A DNA stretch of 64,000 bases from Paenibacillus montaniterrae. GTDB taxonomy: Bacteria; Bacillota; Bacilli; Paenibacillales; Paenibacillaceae. Location: the NCBI RefSeq assembly GCF_018403185.1, contig NZ_BOSE01000006.1, positions 303,272 to 367,271 of the forward strand. Reading direction: 5' to 3'. A program made the translations under genes and the position numbers. This document shows, in pieces, positions 21,383 through 30,553 of this stretch (positions within the stretch are counted from its first letter, which is position 1; each line of letters starts with the position of its first letter). The notes under the pieces were generated by a model. The model was not told the origin of the DNA. It was given only the letters and a program-made list of their open reading frames with translations, and did no database searches.

Positions 21383-22246
21383 TTACAATAGCGAGCCCTT
21401 GACAGATGGTTGAGCGTACAGGAACTGCGACTGAGCTTGATTTTGGCGCTCCTCCTGCAGCAATTGCGTAATGTACTGGAAGTTTTTTTCGGCGTCCTCC
21501 ATCGTTTTTCCAGTATGGGATTGCTGCTCAATATACAGCACCTTTGATTCCAAATTAGTCATCGACGTTAAATGCTTTCTATAATCAATTTCGCCATGCT
21601 CCAACAGGCAGTCCTTTCTGCCCCTTGTAATGGTTCTTAGATGAACGAATGGCGTACGTGCCTCATAGCGCTCATAAATTTCAAATGGATTTAGGCCAGC
21701 CAAGTACAAATCGCTAAAGTCAAGCTCAAGCTGAATTTGCTGCTCGTCAAACGGCTCCAGCAGCTTATCGAGCACAAAGCAGTCCTCCTCCTGATCTTGA
21801 TCGTCCACACTTTTATCAAATTCGCGCGAGAAATTATGGAGCACAAGCTGAAGCTTTTGCTGCTCTGTAATTTTAACCATGCTGTTCAATAAATGCTGTA
21901 AAAACTGAAGCTCATGCTGCTTCAGCGTTTCCCGAATTGGCAGCCACGGCACGACAATGTAGTGCGAGCCTGTTTCCAAGACTAATTTGGCTAACCGTTC
22001 AAACTCCTTCTCGATTTTTTGCTCATCGTAAACTGGAATTGCCACATGGACCGAAGGAATTTGCAGGCCGAGACGCTTGGCTATTGTGCGAATTGTGCTT
22101 GGCTTGAACGTATAATAGGCCACTAGCTCAATTGTGCTATAGCCAATCTTTTTTACGTCCATCAATGTTTTAACGAGGTCCTTTTCCGCCAAATGCTTGA
22201 GCGAATACATTTGCAGGCCAATTTGAACGTGCTTCGCGTTATCCAC
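21383..22246 (-). CDS. Sugar phosphate isomerase/epimerase-like TIM barrel
   Basis: 287 residues from a GTG at 22246 after AAGGAGGTGAGAGG. It has the AP-endonuclease-2/xylose-isomerase-like barrel pattern: IGLQMYSLK, then GYSTIELVA, IPSVHVAI, a HN pair in QLVLHNF and the FVHLR strand with HGEIDY near the end. Such proteins isomerise ketoses or epimerise sugar acids. It faces away from the PrpR-like regulator and the kdgT operon, so it may belong to the same sugar-acid pathway, but the substrate is unknown. Confidence 0.75.
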   Translation of the reverse strand: MDNAKHVQIGLQMYSLKHLAEKDLVKTLMDVKKIGYSTIELVAYYTFKPSTIRTIAKRLGLQIPSVHVAIPVYDEQKIEKEFERLAKLVLETGSHYIVVPWLPIRETLKQHELQFLQHLLNSMVKITEQQKLQLVLHNFSREFDKSVDDQDQEEDCFVLDKLLEPFDEQQIQLELDFSDLYLAGLNPFEIYERYEARTPFVHLRTITRGRKDCLLEHGEIDYRKHLTSMTNLESKVLYIEQQSHTGKTMEDAEKNFQYITQLLQEERQNQAQSQFLYAQPSVKGSLL

Positions 22247-22412
22247 TACCTCTCACCTCCTTAGCGCTCCATGGCTAATTTTTCATCGCCTTCATTATTG
22301 CCTGTCCTGATGAAAACATGTACCAACTGGTTGAAGCAATGGTGGTTGCGCTATAATATGGATGAGCTGACTTTCGCAGCTTCTGTCAAGAAAGACAAGA
22401 AAGTGGTGCTTT

Positions 22413-24107
22413 ATGAATATAAACGTACATATTATCGCTCCTTATGAATCGATGCAGTTCATCATTAAGGAATGCATGCCTTTATTCCCTGAACTAGATA
22501 TTACGTACTCTGTTGGAGACCTGGCTAAGGGGATGGAATTAGCTGTTTTGCAAGAGCAGCAAGGAGCTGACATTATTATAAGCAGAGGCGGTACAGCTAA
22601 ATTAATAAAAAAAGCAGTTTCCGTTCCTGTTATCGATATTCAGCTATCGGGCTACGATATGATTCGTTCGCTAATGCTGGCCAGCCACTTTGAGGATAAG
22701 ACCGCAATTGTCGGCTTTCCCAACATTACTTCCGGCGCCCAGGCGATTATCGAATTGCTGGACCTGCCGTTAAAAGTGTTTACGATCAACAGCTCCGACG
22801 AGGTTGCTCCGCTGCTATTGGAGCTGAAAAACAGAGGCTATAAACAGATCGCCGGCGATGTAATCACATTTGAGACAGCCAACGCCTACGGGCTTAAAGG
22901 CTTTTTGATTCAATCCGGCAAGGAAAGCATTATTAAGGCGCTGGAGGATGCCAAGCTCGTTTATGGATACTTGCAAAAAAACAGCAAGGTACAGCGCATC
23001 CTGGAGCAGTTTGCTTTGAACACGAACCGCAATTTGCTCATTTTTGATGAAAATAATGAAATGATCTATGAATACTTGACTGACTTTAATACTAAGCTCG
23101 TCACGCAGGAGCAAATGTCTCTGCTGCATGCTGAGCTGGAGCGACAACAGGATAAAGTAAAGCGGAACTTCGTAGTCGGCAACAGTATTATCGACATTAC
23201 CGGTTATTATCAGCCGTTTGATGGCATGTACTATAAAATTTATCTTTTGAAAAAAAATCCATTTAATTTGATGGAGCAAAAAGGAATTTCTGTTCTGTCT
23301 TCAGCGATCAATGAGCCGATTGCTGCCGCATCCTCGTCCATTCGGCTTATATTGAATCAAATAACCGCTTTATACGAAAGCAAGGAGCCAATACTTCTGC
23401 AAGGTGAAAAAGGAAGCGGCAAAGACTTTATATCAAGCTACATCCATCAGCAATTTGCGCAAAATGGACTGCTTGTAACGATTGATTTCAAGCACTTCAA
23501 TCTCGACCAGCTTGATTTTGAGCAGCTGTCGAAGCTGTCCAATGTGCGTACGATCAGAATGAAAAATTTGCAGCATATTCAAGATTACGATCAAGCGATT
23601 GCATTTATAAACATGTGCTTGCAGCAACGTCTTCATCTCTTTTTGATAGTACAGGATGCTGCAGCCAGCTCGCTGCTTTCCGAAGTTTCCATGAGCAAAA
23701 TTACGATGCCCAAGCTTGCGGACAGGCAAGAGGATATTCAGCCCTTGGTGCAATATTTTTTAAGCGACTATCATCAACGCTTGGGAACGACAGCTGTTAA
23801 AATTAGCAATGACGCCTTGAATATGCTTCATGCCCATGCACGCAGCTGCAACATAGATGATCTAAAGAGCATAATCAAGCAAGCCGCTCTCATGGAAAAA
23901 GATTATGTGCTCCACTCGGAAACGATAAAGCAAGTATTGTCGCATGCAGCGAAGCCGCTGGATTTCATTTCACTAAGCGGCACATTAAGGGATATTGAAA
24001 AAGAGATTATAAATTATGTGCTGCAAGAAGAAAATAATAACCAATCGAGAGCTGCTGAACGCCTCGGAATCAATAGAGCTACATTGTGGCGCAAGCTTAA
24101 AGACTAA
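22413..24107 (+). CDS. PrpR-like AAA+ transcription regulator without GAFTGA
   Basis: 564 residues. A PrpR_N sensor domain (residues about 1-180, with ISRGGTAKLIKK and IVGFPNITSGAQ) is followed by a PAS-like stretch (190-285), a degenerate AAA+ domain with Walker A GEKGSGKD at 331-338, and a Fis-type HTH at the end (NNQSRAAERLGINRATLWRK). The GAFTGA loop that contacts sigma54 is not visible and the downstream promoter is sigmaA-like, so it probably works without sigma54. It lies just before kdgT-dtnK-pdxA2 and is their likely regulator, sensing a sugar acid. Confidence 0.82.
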   Translation: MNINVHIIAPYESMQFIIKECMPLFPELDITYSVGDLAKGMELAVLQEQQGADIIISRGGTAKLIKKAVSVPVIDIQLSGYDMIRSLMLASHFEDKTAIVGFPNITSGAQAIIELLDLPLKVFTINSSDEVAPLLLELKNRGYKQIAGDVITFETANAYGLKGFLIQSGKESIIKALEDAKLVYGYLQKNSKVQRILEQFALNTNRNLLIFDENNEMIYEYLTDFNTKLVTQEQMSLLHAELERQQDKVKRNFVVGNSIIDITGYYQPFDGMYYKIYLLKKNPFNLMEQKGISVLSSAINEPIAAASSSIRLILNQITALYESKEPILLQGEKGSGKDFISSYIHQQFAQNGLLVTIDFKHFNLDQLDFEQLSKLSNVRTIRMKNLQHIQDYDQAIAFINMCLQQRLHLFLIVQDAAASSLLSEVSMSKITMPKLADRQEDIQPLVQYFLSDYHQRLGTTAVKISNDALNMLHAHARSCNIDDLKSIIKQAALMEKDYVLHSETIKQVLSHAAKPLDFISLSGTLRDIEKEIINYVLQEENNNQSRAAERLGINRATLWRKLKD

Positions 24108-24139
24108 CTTTAAGCCTGCGCCATTTTCTCACAACAAAC

Positions 24140-24207
24140 TGTTGCAATATTAAACACTTTTAAAGAAAATCTAAAATCCCATAAAATATATGTTGCTATT
24201 TTAAACA
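24140..24207 (+). promoter_or_regulatory. Two direct repeats, candidate operators of the PrpR-like regulator
   Basis: TGTTGCAATATTAAACA at 24140-24156 recurs at 24191-24207 with two changes; the copies start 51 bases apart, close to five helical turns. The second overlaps the -35 box of the kdgT promoter. Each has partial TGTT...AACA symmetry. Confidence 0.55.
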
Positions 24208-24221
24208 AATTATTTTAAGAT
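24193..24221 (+). promoter_or_regulatory. Promoter of kdgT-dtnK-pdxA2
   Basis: TTGCTA, 17 bases, TAAGAT; start near 24228. No sigma54 (-24/-12) element is visible. Confidence 0.55.
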
Positions 24222-24227
24222 GATTGC

Positions 24228-24241
24228 TGTAAACGCTTCAA
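24228..24241 (+). promoter_or_regulatory. cre-like CcpA site
   Basis: TGTAAACGCTTCAA matches the core of the catabolite-responsive element (TGWAANCGNT) but not all outer positions. Placed at the predicted transcription start, it would act as a roadblock, giving glucose repression of the operon. Confidence 0.5.
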
Positions 24242-24267
24242 AAAAAGTAATGCGAGGAGTTAAGACT

Positions 24268-25248
24268 ATGAAAATTAAAGCGACTTTAGATCGAATTCCT
24301 GGTGGAATGATGGTTGTTCCGCTATTATTAGCTGCAACCATTAACACGTTCTTTCCTAATCTGCTGCGGATAGGCGGATTTACGGAAGCTTTGTTTGTGA
24401 ACAGTGCAAGCGCATTAATTGCTTTATTCTTATTAATTGCAGGCACTCAAATCAATATCAAAACAGCCAAGTCATCGGTTGGCAAAGGCGTAACCCTGCT
24501 AGTTTTCAAATGGGTAATCGGTTCACTTGTTGGTTTGCTCGGTTTTTGGCTTGCAGATTCCAATGGACTATTTCTAGGATTGGCTCCAATTGCGATTATC
24601 GCCGCGATGACAAACTCTAACGGCGGTCTATATATCGCGCTAGCTGGTCAATACGGCAAGGAGGATGATAAAGCAGCCTATCCTTTCCTTGCGCTTAGCG
24701 ACGGACCATTTTTAACGATGGTCTCGCTCTCGATCTTCGGAGCAATGGGCTTTGCAACAGGCATGTTCTCTTTAACGTCCTTGATTGCGGTCGTACTGCC
24801 GCTTGTAATCGGGGTTGTAATTGGCAACCTGGATCGTGAAATGGGCGACTTCCTTAATAAAGGCAGCGACAAGCTCGTTCCATTCTTTGCTTTCGCCTTG
24901 GGGATGGGCATCAATTTCGAAGCGATAATTAAAGGTGGACTAAGCGGTGTTTTATTAGGCGTGCTAACTGTGCTGCTAACTGGCGGGATCGGATACTTAA
25001 TTTTCAAAGCAATTGGCTGGAACCCGATTGTTGGCGCATCTGAAGGCTCTACAGCCGGAAATGCCGTAGGGACGCCGGCTGCGATTGCTGCTGCCAATGC
25101 TACCTTCGCCCCGATTGCAGAGCTGGCCACCGTGCAAATAGCTGCCAGTGTTGTGACGACCGCGATTCTGCTGCCGATCTTTATCGGCTTCCTTGCCAAA
25201 CGCGTAGAGAAAAATGGCGGCTTGGCGAAATACAACGAACGAAACTAA
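24268..25248 (+). CDS. kdgT: 2-keto-3-deoxygluconate permease family transporter
   Basis: 326 residues from the ATG at 24268 with GAGGAGTTAAGACT upstream. About ten hydrophobic segments are visible and the N terminus (MKIKATLDRIPGGMMVVPLL) is typical for the KdgT family of proton-coupled sugar-acid carriers. With dtnK and pdxA2 downstream, the real substrate is more probably D-threonate, D-erythronate or a similar sugar acid than 2-keto-3-deoxygluconate. A short hairpin at 25254-25277 separates it from dtnK. Confidence 0.88.
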   Translation: MKIKATLDRIPGGMMVVPLLLAATINTFFPNLLRIGGFTEALFVNSASALIALFLLIAGTQINIKTAKSSVGKGVTLLVFKWVIGSLVGLLGFWLADSNGLFLGLAPIAIIAAMTNSNGGLYIALAGQYGKEDDKAAYPFLALSDGPFLTMVSLSIFGAMGFATGMFSLTSLIAVVLPLVIGVVIGNLDREMGDFLNKGSDKLVPFFAFALGMGINFEAIIKGGLSGVLLGVLTVLLTGGIGYLIFKAIGWNPIVGASEGSTAGNAVGTPAAIAAANATFAPIAELATVQIAASVVTTAILLPIFIGFLAKRVEKNGGLAKYNERN

Positions 25249-25253
25249 ACATG

Positions 25254-25277
25254 AGAGAAGAGGCTTCCCTCTTCTCT
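25254..25277 (+). terminator. Intercistronic hairpin kdgT-dtnK
   Basis: AGAGAAGAGG pairs with CCTCTTCTCT across a CTTC loop, followed by only a few T bases. Probably a processing or weak termination site rather than a full stop, since dtnK lacks its own clear promoter. Confidence 0.5.
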
Positions 25278-25308
25278 TTCACGCTTCTATTTTTTGGAGG
25301 AGATTGGA

Positions 25309-26601
25309 ATGAAACTAGCGATAATTGCTGATGATTTAACAGGAGCTAATGACAGCGGTGTGCAATTAGCGCGCCACGGCTTGAAAACTGCTGTACTGTT
25401 CGAAATGGATGGTGCGAATACGAAGCATTACGAGGCCGTCGTGTTCGATACCGACAGTCGTTCCATTAAGCATACTGAAGCTTATGAGAAGGTAAAGCAA
25501 GCTGCGCAATTTTTAGTGGATGCAGGGTTTGATTTTATATTCAAAAAGCTCGATTCCACCATGCGCGGAAATATCGGAGCTGAGATCGATGCCATCTATG
25601 ACGTGCTAAAGCCTCATTTTATGATGATTGCGCCAGGCTATCCTAAAAACAATCGGGAAATTCGTCATTCTACGCACTATTTGAATAAAATCCCGTTGGG
25701 AGAAACGGAAATTGCCAAAGATCCGAAAACGCCAGTCACCATTTCCTACCTGCCCGATCTTTTGCAGCAGCAAACAGATCGCGCTATTGCAGCCATTACG
25801 ATTGATGATTTGGTGCAAGGGGAAGCGCATATCGCCGACATGCTTAAGCAATATGCCGATCAAGGCATCCCTTATCTCATTATTGATTCAACGGAAGAAG
25901 AGCATTTGCAGCAAATACTCGCCTACACGAAGCATTTGCCGTATCAATTTGCCTGGGTTGGCTCTGCGGGCATTGCCAACTACTTGCCTGAGCACTACGG
26001 CATAGCAGTCAAGCAAAAATCGTCCACTATCCCTGCTAATAACGGTCCAATCCTTACCGTCGTCGGCAGTGTTAATATAAATTCAAGAGTGCAATTAAAC
26101 AAACTGCTTGAGGAAGGCAATGTTTATGCGATTCCATTTGAATCGTACAAGGCTTTGTCCAGTCCCGCAGATCGCGAACATGAAATAAGCAAGGTCTATA
26201 AGCTGGCCTATGAAAAAGCCGTCGCCGGGCTAGATGTCGTCATCTATTCAACTGCCGAACAGGCTGACATTGAACAAGCGTGGAAGGTTGGCGAAGCACA
26301 AGGGCTTTCCCATACCGAAATCAGCAATGAAATTGTGAAAGCAATCGGGAATGTCTGCTCGATGCTGCTGGAAAAGCAGCTGTTTAAAGGCGTTTCGATG
26401 ACTGGCGGAGATACGGCAAAGCAAATTTGCAGCTTATGGGGAATTAAAGGCTTCGAGCTGCTTGACGAGTTGGAAATCGGAGTGCCAATCTCCAAATTTC
26501 TCGGCATCGAGCATTTGCACGTCATTACGAAGGCAGGCGGCTTCGGCTCTGAGCGCGTATTTATTCATGCGATTAACAAATTGAAGGGAGATCATCAATG
26601 A
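25309..26601 (+). CDS. dtnK: Four-carbon acid sugar kinase (DUF1537, DtnK/OtnK family)
   Basis: 430 residues from the ATG at 25309 with GGAGGAGATTGGA upstream. The N-terminal domain starts with IIADDLTGANDSG and later FKKLDSTMRGNIGAE, the C-terminal nucleotide-binding domain shows SMTGGDTAKQIC and KAGGFGSERV, all standard for this kinase family. It phosphorylates D-threonate or D-erythronate at C4. The pdxA2 gene overlaps its end by 4 bases and encodes the next step, which supports this reading over the related OtnK kinases. Confidence 0.88.
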   Translation: MKLAIIADDLTGANDSGVQLARHGLKTAVLFEMDGANTKHYEAVVFDTDSRSIKHTEAYEKVKQAAQFLVDAGFDFIFKKLDSTMRGNIGAEIDAIYDVLKPHFMMIAPGYPKNNREIRHSTHYLNKIPLGETEIAKDPKTPVTISYLPDLLQQQTDRAIAAITIDDLVQGEAHIADMLKQYADQGIPYLIIDSTEEEHLQQILAYTKHLPYQFAWVGSAGIANYLPEHYGIAVKQKSSTIPANNGPILTVVGSVNINSRVQLNKLLEEGNVYAIPFESYKALSSPADREHEISKVYKLAYEKAVAGLDVVIYSTAEQADIEQAWKVGEAQGLSHTEISNEIVKAIGNVCSMLLEKQLFKGVSMTGGDTAKQICSLWGIKGFELLDELEIGVPISKFLGIEHLHVITKAGGFGSERVFIHAINKLKGDHQ

Positions 26602-27596
26602 TGAAACCAATTATCGGAATTACGATGGGCGATGCAGCTGGCGTTGGCCCGGAAATTATCGTAAAGGCATTAGGCTATAAGGAGCTTTATGACAAGTGCA
26701 AACCTGTCGTAATCGGTGATGCTAAAATGCTGGAGCGTGTTCTGCCAATTGTCGATTCGCCATTAACTATTCATGCCATTAAGCAACCGGAGGAAGCGAA
26801 GTACGAGTATGGCTCCATAGATGTGATCGATTTGGATTTATTGCCAGCTGATTTGCCGTTTGGCCAGGTTTCGGCCGCTGCAGGAGATGCTGCTTTTCAA
26901 TACTTGGCAAGAGCAATTGAACTGGCAAAGGAGCAACGCATTCATTCTATATGCACAGCTCCGCTGAACAAGGAAGCACTTCACCTGGGTGGTCACATCT
27001 ATCCTGGACATACTGAAATTTTAGCCGATTTAACGGATACTGAAGACTTTTCGATGATGCTGACTACGCCGAATTTGCGCGTTATTCATTTGACCACCCA
27101 TATGGGATTAATAGCTGCAATTCAAAGCATTACGCCTGAAAGAACCTATAAGGTAGTGAAATTAGCGCATGAGACGCTTGCCAATGCCGGATTCAAAAAT
27201 CCAAGCATTGCAGTATGCGGCATCAATCCGCATGCTGGCGAAAATGGCTTGTTCGGAAACGGCGAAGAGGAAGAAAAGCTAGTACCAGGGATTGAACGGG
27301 CTAAAGCAGAAGGGATCAATGCATCCGGCCCCTACCCTGCCGACACTTTGTTTTTCAGAGCTGGCAGAGGCGATTTTGATATCGTCGTAGCCTGCTACCA
27401 CGACCAAGGCCATGCTCCTATTAAAGTAATGGGCATTGAGGAAGGCGTCAACATTACCGTTGGCTTGAAAGGCGGAATTATCCGAACCTCTGTCGATCAT
27501 GGCACAGCCTTCGATATTGCTGGTAAAAATATAGCAGATGAGAAAAGCATGATTGCAGCGATTAATTCCGCAATTGAACTTGCACCAAGACGCTAA
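26598..27596 (+). CDS. pdxA2: 4-phospho-D-threonate/erythronate dehydrogenase, PdxA2
   Basis: 332 residues of the PdxA family, with GITMGDAAGVGPEII at the start, TAPLNKEALHLGG in the middle, three metal-ligand His regions (THMGLI, GINPHAGE, CYHDQGHAP) and GLKGGIIRTSVDHGTAFD near the end. With the coupled kinase it should oxidise and decarboxylate the phosphorylated acid to dihydroxyacetone phosphate, which feeds the glycolytic genes next door. Vitamin B6 synthesis is less likely given this operon. Confidence 0.9.
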   Translation: MMKPIIGITMGDAAGVGPEIIVKALGYKELYDKCKPVVIGDAKMLERVLPIVDSPLTIHAIKQPEEAKYEYGSIDVIDLDLLPADLPFGQVSAAAGDAAFQYLARAIELAKEQRIHSICTAPLNKEALHLGGHIYPGHTEILADLTDTEDFSMMLTTPNLRVIHLTTHMGLIAAIQSITPERTYKVVKLAHETLANAGFKNPSIAVCGINPHAGENGLFGNGEEEEKLVPGIERAKAEGINASGPYPADTLFFRAGRGDFDIVVACYHDQGHAPIKVMGIEEGVNITVGLKGGIIRTSVDHGTAFDIAGKNIADEKSMIAAINSAIELAPRR

Positions 27597-27605
27597 CACA
27601 GCTAC

Positions 27606-27646
27606 AAAAAAATCCCTTGCCGATGCATCCGGCAAGGGATTTTTTC
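27606..27646. terminator. Bidirectional terminator between pdxA2 and eno
   Basis: AAATCCCTTGCC pairs with GGCAAGGGATTT and both strands have a T run, so it ends the convergent pdxA2 and eno transcripts. Confidence 0.9.
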
Positions 27647-27671
27647 TATTTAGCAAAATGTTAATTTAAGC

Positions 27672-28964
27672 TTATTTGAAAGCTTTAAGGTTGTAGAATG
27701 CTGATTTGCCTGCGTATTGTGCAGTCGAACCAAGCTGATCCTCGATACGAAGCAATTGGTTGTATTTCGCAACGCGGTCTGTACGTGAAGGAGCACCCGT
27801 TTTGATTTGACCTGCATTAGTAGCTGCAGCAATATCAGCAATTGTGCTGTCTTCAGATTCACCAGAGCGGTGAGAAATAACTGCTGTATAGCCAGCGCGT
27901 TTCGCCATTTCGATAGCATCGAATGTTTCAGTCAATGTACCGATTTGGTTAACCTTAACAAGGATTGAGTTACCTACGCCTTTTTCAATACCGTCAGCTA
28001 GACGAGCTGTGTTTGTAACGAACAGGTCGTCACCAACCAATTGAACCTTTTTGCCTAGGCGGTCAGTAAGCAGCTTCCAGCCTTCCCAGTCATCCTCGGA
28101 ACAGCCGTCCTCGATTGTAATGATAGGGTATTTATCAACCCAAGACTCAAGCAGATCAACAAACTCAGCAGAAGTGAAGGATTTGCCTTCGCCAGCAAGC
28201 ACGTATTTGCCGTCTTTGTAGAACTCAGTAGAAGCAACGTCCATACCGATAAATACTTCTTCGCCTGGTTTGTAGCCAGCACGCTCGATTGCTTCGATAA
28301 TTGTGCTGATTGCTTCTTCGTTGGAGCCAAGGTTAGGAGCAAAGCCGCCTTCGTCGCCAACTGCAGTGTTAAGACCTTTGCTGTGAAGAACAGCTTTAAG
28401 GTTATGGAAAATTTCAGCACCAATGCGAAGTGCTTCCTTGAAGCTTTCAGCACCAACTGGAAGAATCATAAATTCTTGTACGTCGATGTTGTTGTCCGCA
28501 TGCTCACCGCCATTGATGATGTTCATCATAGGAACTGGAAGAACCTTTGCGTTGAAGCCGCCAAGATATGTGTAAAGAGGTACATCCAAAGCATCAGCAG
28601 CAGCGCGAGCAACCGCCATAGATACAGCAAGAATTGCGTTTGCACCCAGCTTGCCTTTGTTATCTGTACCGTCTAGTTGAATCATTTTACGGTCGATCGC
28701 TACTTGATCAAGAGCGTCCAGGCCGATAATTTCTGGAGCAATAATCGTATTTACGTTTTCAACCGCTTTAAGCACACCTTTACCTAGGTAACGAGATTTG
28801 TCGCCATCACGAAGCTCAACAGCCTCATATGCGCCAGTAGATGCGCCAGATGGAACGATTGCACGGCCTTTGCCGCCGGATTCTAGTGAAACTTCAACTT
28901 CTACAGTCGGGTTACCACGGGAGTCAAGAACCTCACGTGCGTATACATCAACGATGATAGACAT
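27672..28964 (-). CDS. eno: Enolase
   Basis: 430 residues from the ATG at 28964, the family's usual length; a GTG at 28976 lies too close to GGAG. The N terminus IIVDVYAREVLDSRGNPTVE, the loop SGASTGAYEAVELRDGD, metal ligands in IGMDVAS, ITIEDG and VGDDLFVTN, and the ISHRSGESEDSTIADIA segment are all present. Converts 2-phosphoglycerate to phosphoenolpyruvate. Last gene of the glycolytic operon. Confidence 0.97.
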   Translation of the reverse strand: MSIIVDVYAREVLDSRGNPTVEVEVSLESGGKGRAIVPSGASTGAYEAVELRDGDKSRYLGKGVLKAVENVNTIIAPEIIGLDALDQVAIDRKMIQLDGTDNKGKLGANAILAVSMAVARAAADALDVPLYTYLGGFNAKVLPVPMMNIINGGEHADNNIDVQEFMILPVGAESFKEALRIGAEIFHNLKAVLHSKGLNTAVGDEGGFAPNLGSNEEAISTIIEAIERAGYKPGEEVFIGMDVASTEFYKDGKYVLAGEGKSFTSAEFVDLLESWVDKYPIITIEDGCSEDDWEGWKLLTDRLGKKVQLVGDDLFVTNTARLADGIEKGVGNSILVKVNQIGTLTETFDAIEMAKRAGYTAVISHRSGESEDSTIADIAAATNAGQIKTGAPSRTDRVAKYNQLLRIEDQLGSTAQYAGKSAFYNLKAFK

Positions 28965-29016
28965 TTCGTGTAACACTCCTTATTATTTTTATAGTTTTAT
29001 TGTACATGCAAAGCTA

Positions 29017-30552
29017 TTACTTAATCAATGTAGAACCTGTCATTTCTTCAGGTTTATCCAGATTAAGCAGCGTCAGCATTGTAGGGGCAATATCAGCCAA
29101 AATGCCGTCCTCACGCAGCTCTACGCCTTCTCTGGTAACAATGAACGGAACCGGGTTCGTCGTATGTGCAGTATGCGGGCGTCCATTTTCATCAAATACC
29201 ATATCGGCGTTACCGTGGTCAGCTGTAATGATGCAAACTCCGCCAGCAGCATGAACCGCTTCTACCACTTTGCCCAAGCACTCATCCGTTGCTTCTACCG
29301 CCTTAATTGTAGGCTCAAGCATGCCTGAATGACCAACCATATCCGGATTCGCAAAGTTAAGAATAATAACGTCATGCTTATCCTTCTCGATTTCGTTTAC
29401 TGTTGATTCTGCAAGCTCGTAGGCGCTCATTTCAGGCTTCAAATCATAGGTTGCTACCTTAGGCGAGTTAATCAATACGCGAGTCTCTCCTGGCAGCTCA
29501 ACGTCGCGGCCACCGCTGAAGAAGAACGTGACATGCGGATATTTCTCCGTTTCCGCAGTGCGCAGCTGCGTCAAATTGTTTTGCGCCAGCACTTCGCCTA
29601 GTGTATTATCCAGGTTTTTCGGTGAGTAAGCAACCAAGCCGCCAACCGTTTCACTGAACAGCGTCATACAGACGTAGAACAGATCCTGCGGCTGCTTATC
29701 TCCACGCTCAAAGCCGCGGAAGTCTTCGTTCGTAAATACTTGGCTCAATTGGATAGCACGGTCTGGACGGAAGTTGAAGAAAATAACCGAGTCGCCGGAT
29801 TCAACTAGTCCAACCGGAGCTCCATCCTCCTGTACCAGCACAGTTGGCACGAAAAATTCATCGTACACATCTGCTGCATAGGAGTCCTTCACTGCCTGCA
29901 GCGCATCCTTTGCCGTTGGACCTTCGCCATACACCATCGCGCGGTAAGACTTTTCAACGCGATCCCAACGCTTGTCGCGGTCCATTGCATAGTAGCGGCC
30001 TTGCAGGGAAGCGATTTTGCCAACGCCGGTTTCAGCGATTTTCTGCTGCAGCTGCTCCACAAAATGCACGCCGCTGTCAGGCGCTACATCGCGGCCATCA
30101 AGGAAGGCATGGATGTAAACATCGTGGAAGTCATTGCGTTTGGCAAGATCTAGCAAAGCGAACAAATGATCAATGTGGCTGTGCACGCCGCCATTCGACA
30201 GCAAGCCGTACAAATGCAGCTTTTTGCCGTTTTCCTTTGCATGCAGCAAAGCTTTCAGCAGCGTTTCATTTTCATAGAAATCGCCTTCGCGCACAGATTT
30301 CGTAATACGAGTCAAATCCTGATACACAATGCGTCCAGCGCCAATATTCAAGTGGCCAACCTCAGAGTTGCCCATTTGTCCTTCTGGCAAGCCAACTGCC
30401 TCGCCGCATGCTGTAAGAGTAGTATGCGGGTACTGGCTCCAATAGCGGTCGTAATTCGGCTTGTTCGCCTGTGCAACCGCGTTGCCTGTCACATCATTGC
30501 GCAATCCAAATCCATCCAAAATAATTAAAGCTACTGGTTTACGATTTGCCAT
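29017..30552 (-). CDS. gpmI: 2,3-bisphosphoglycerate-independent phosphoglycerate mutase
   Basis: 512 residues from the ATG at 30552, one base after the tpiA stop with GAGGGGGCC upstream. Motifs: VALIILDGFGLR with the first metal Asp, GNSEVGHLNIGAGR carrying the phosphorylated Ser, and the C-terminal metal sites NFANPDMVGHSG and TADHGNAD. Interconverts 3- and 2-phosphoglycerate with manganese. Translationally coupled to tpiA. Confidence 0.97.
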   Translation of the reverse strand: MANRKPVALIILDGFGLRNDVTGNAVAQANKPNYDRYWSQYPHTTLTACGEAVGLPEGQMGNSEVGHLNIGAGRIVYQDLTRITKSVREGDFYENETLLKALLHAKENGKKLHLYGLLSNGGVHSHIDHLFALLDLAKRNDFHDVYIHAFLDGRDVAPDSGVHFVEQLQQKIAETGVGKIASLQGRYYAMDRDKRWDRVEKSYRAMVYGEGPTAKDALQAVKDSYAADVYDEFFVPTVLVQEDGAPVGLVESGDSVIFFNFRPDRAIQLSQVFTNEDFRGFERGDKQPQDLFYVCMTLFSETVGGLVAYSPKNLDNTLGEVLAQNNLTQLRTAETEKYPHVTFFFSGGRDVELPGETRVLINSPKVATYDLKPEMSAYELAESTVNEIEKDKHDVIILNFANPDMVGHSGMLEPTIKAVEATDECLGKVVEAVHAAGGVCIITADHGNADMVFDENGRPHTAHTTNPVPFIVTREGVELREDGILADIAPTMLTLLNLDKPEEMTGSTLIK

Positions 30553-30553
30553 C

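Noticed and set aside
24108..24267. Sigma54 promoter for kdgT
   Set aside because: No TGGCAC-N5-TTGC element was found; a sigmaA-type promoter fits, and the regulator lacks GAFTGA.
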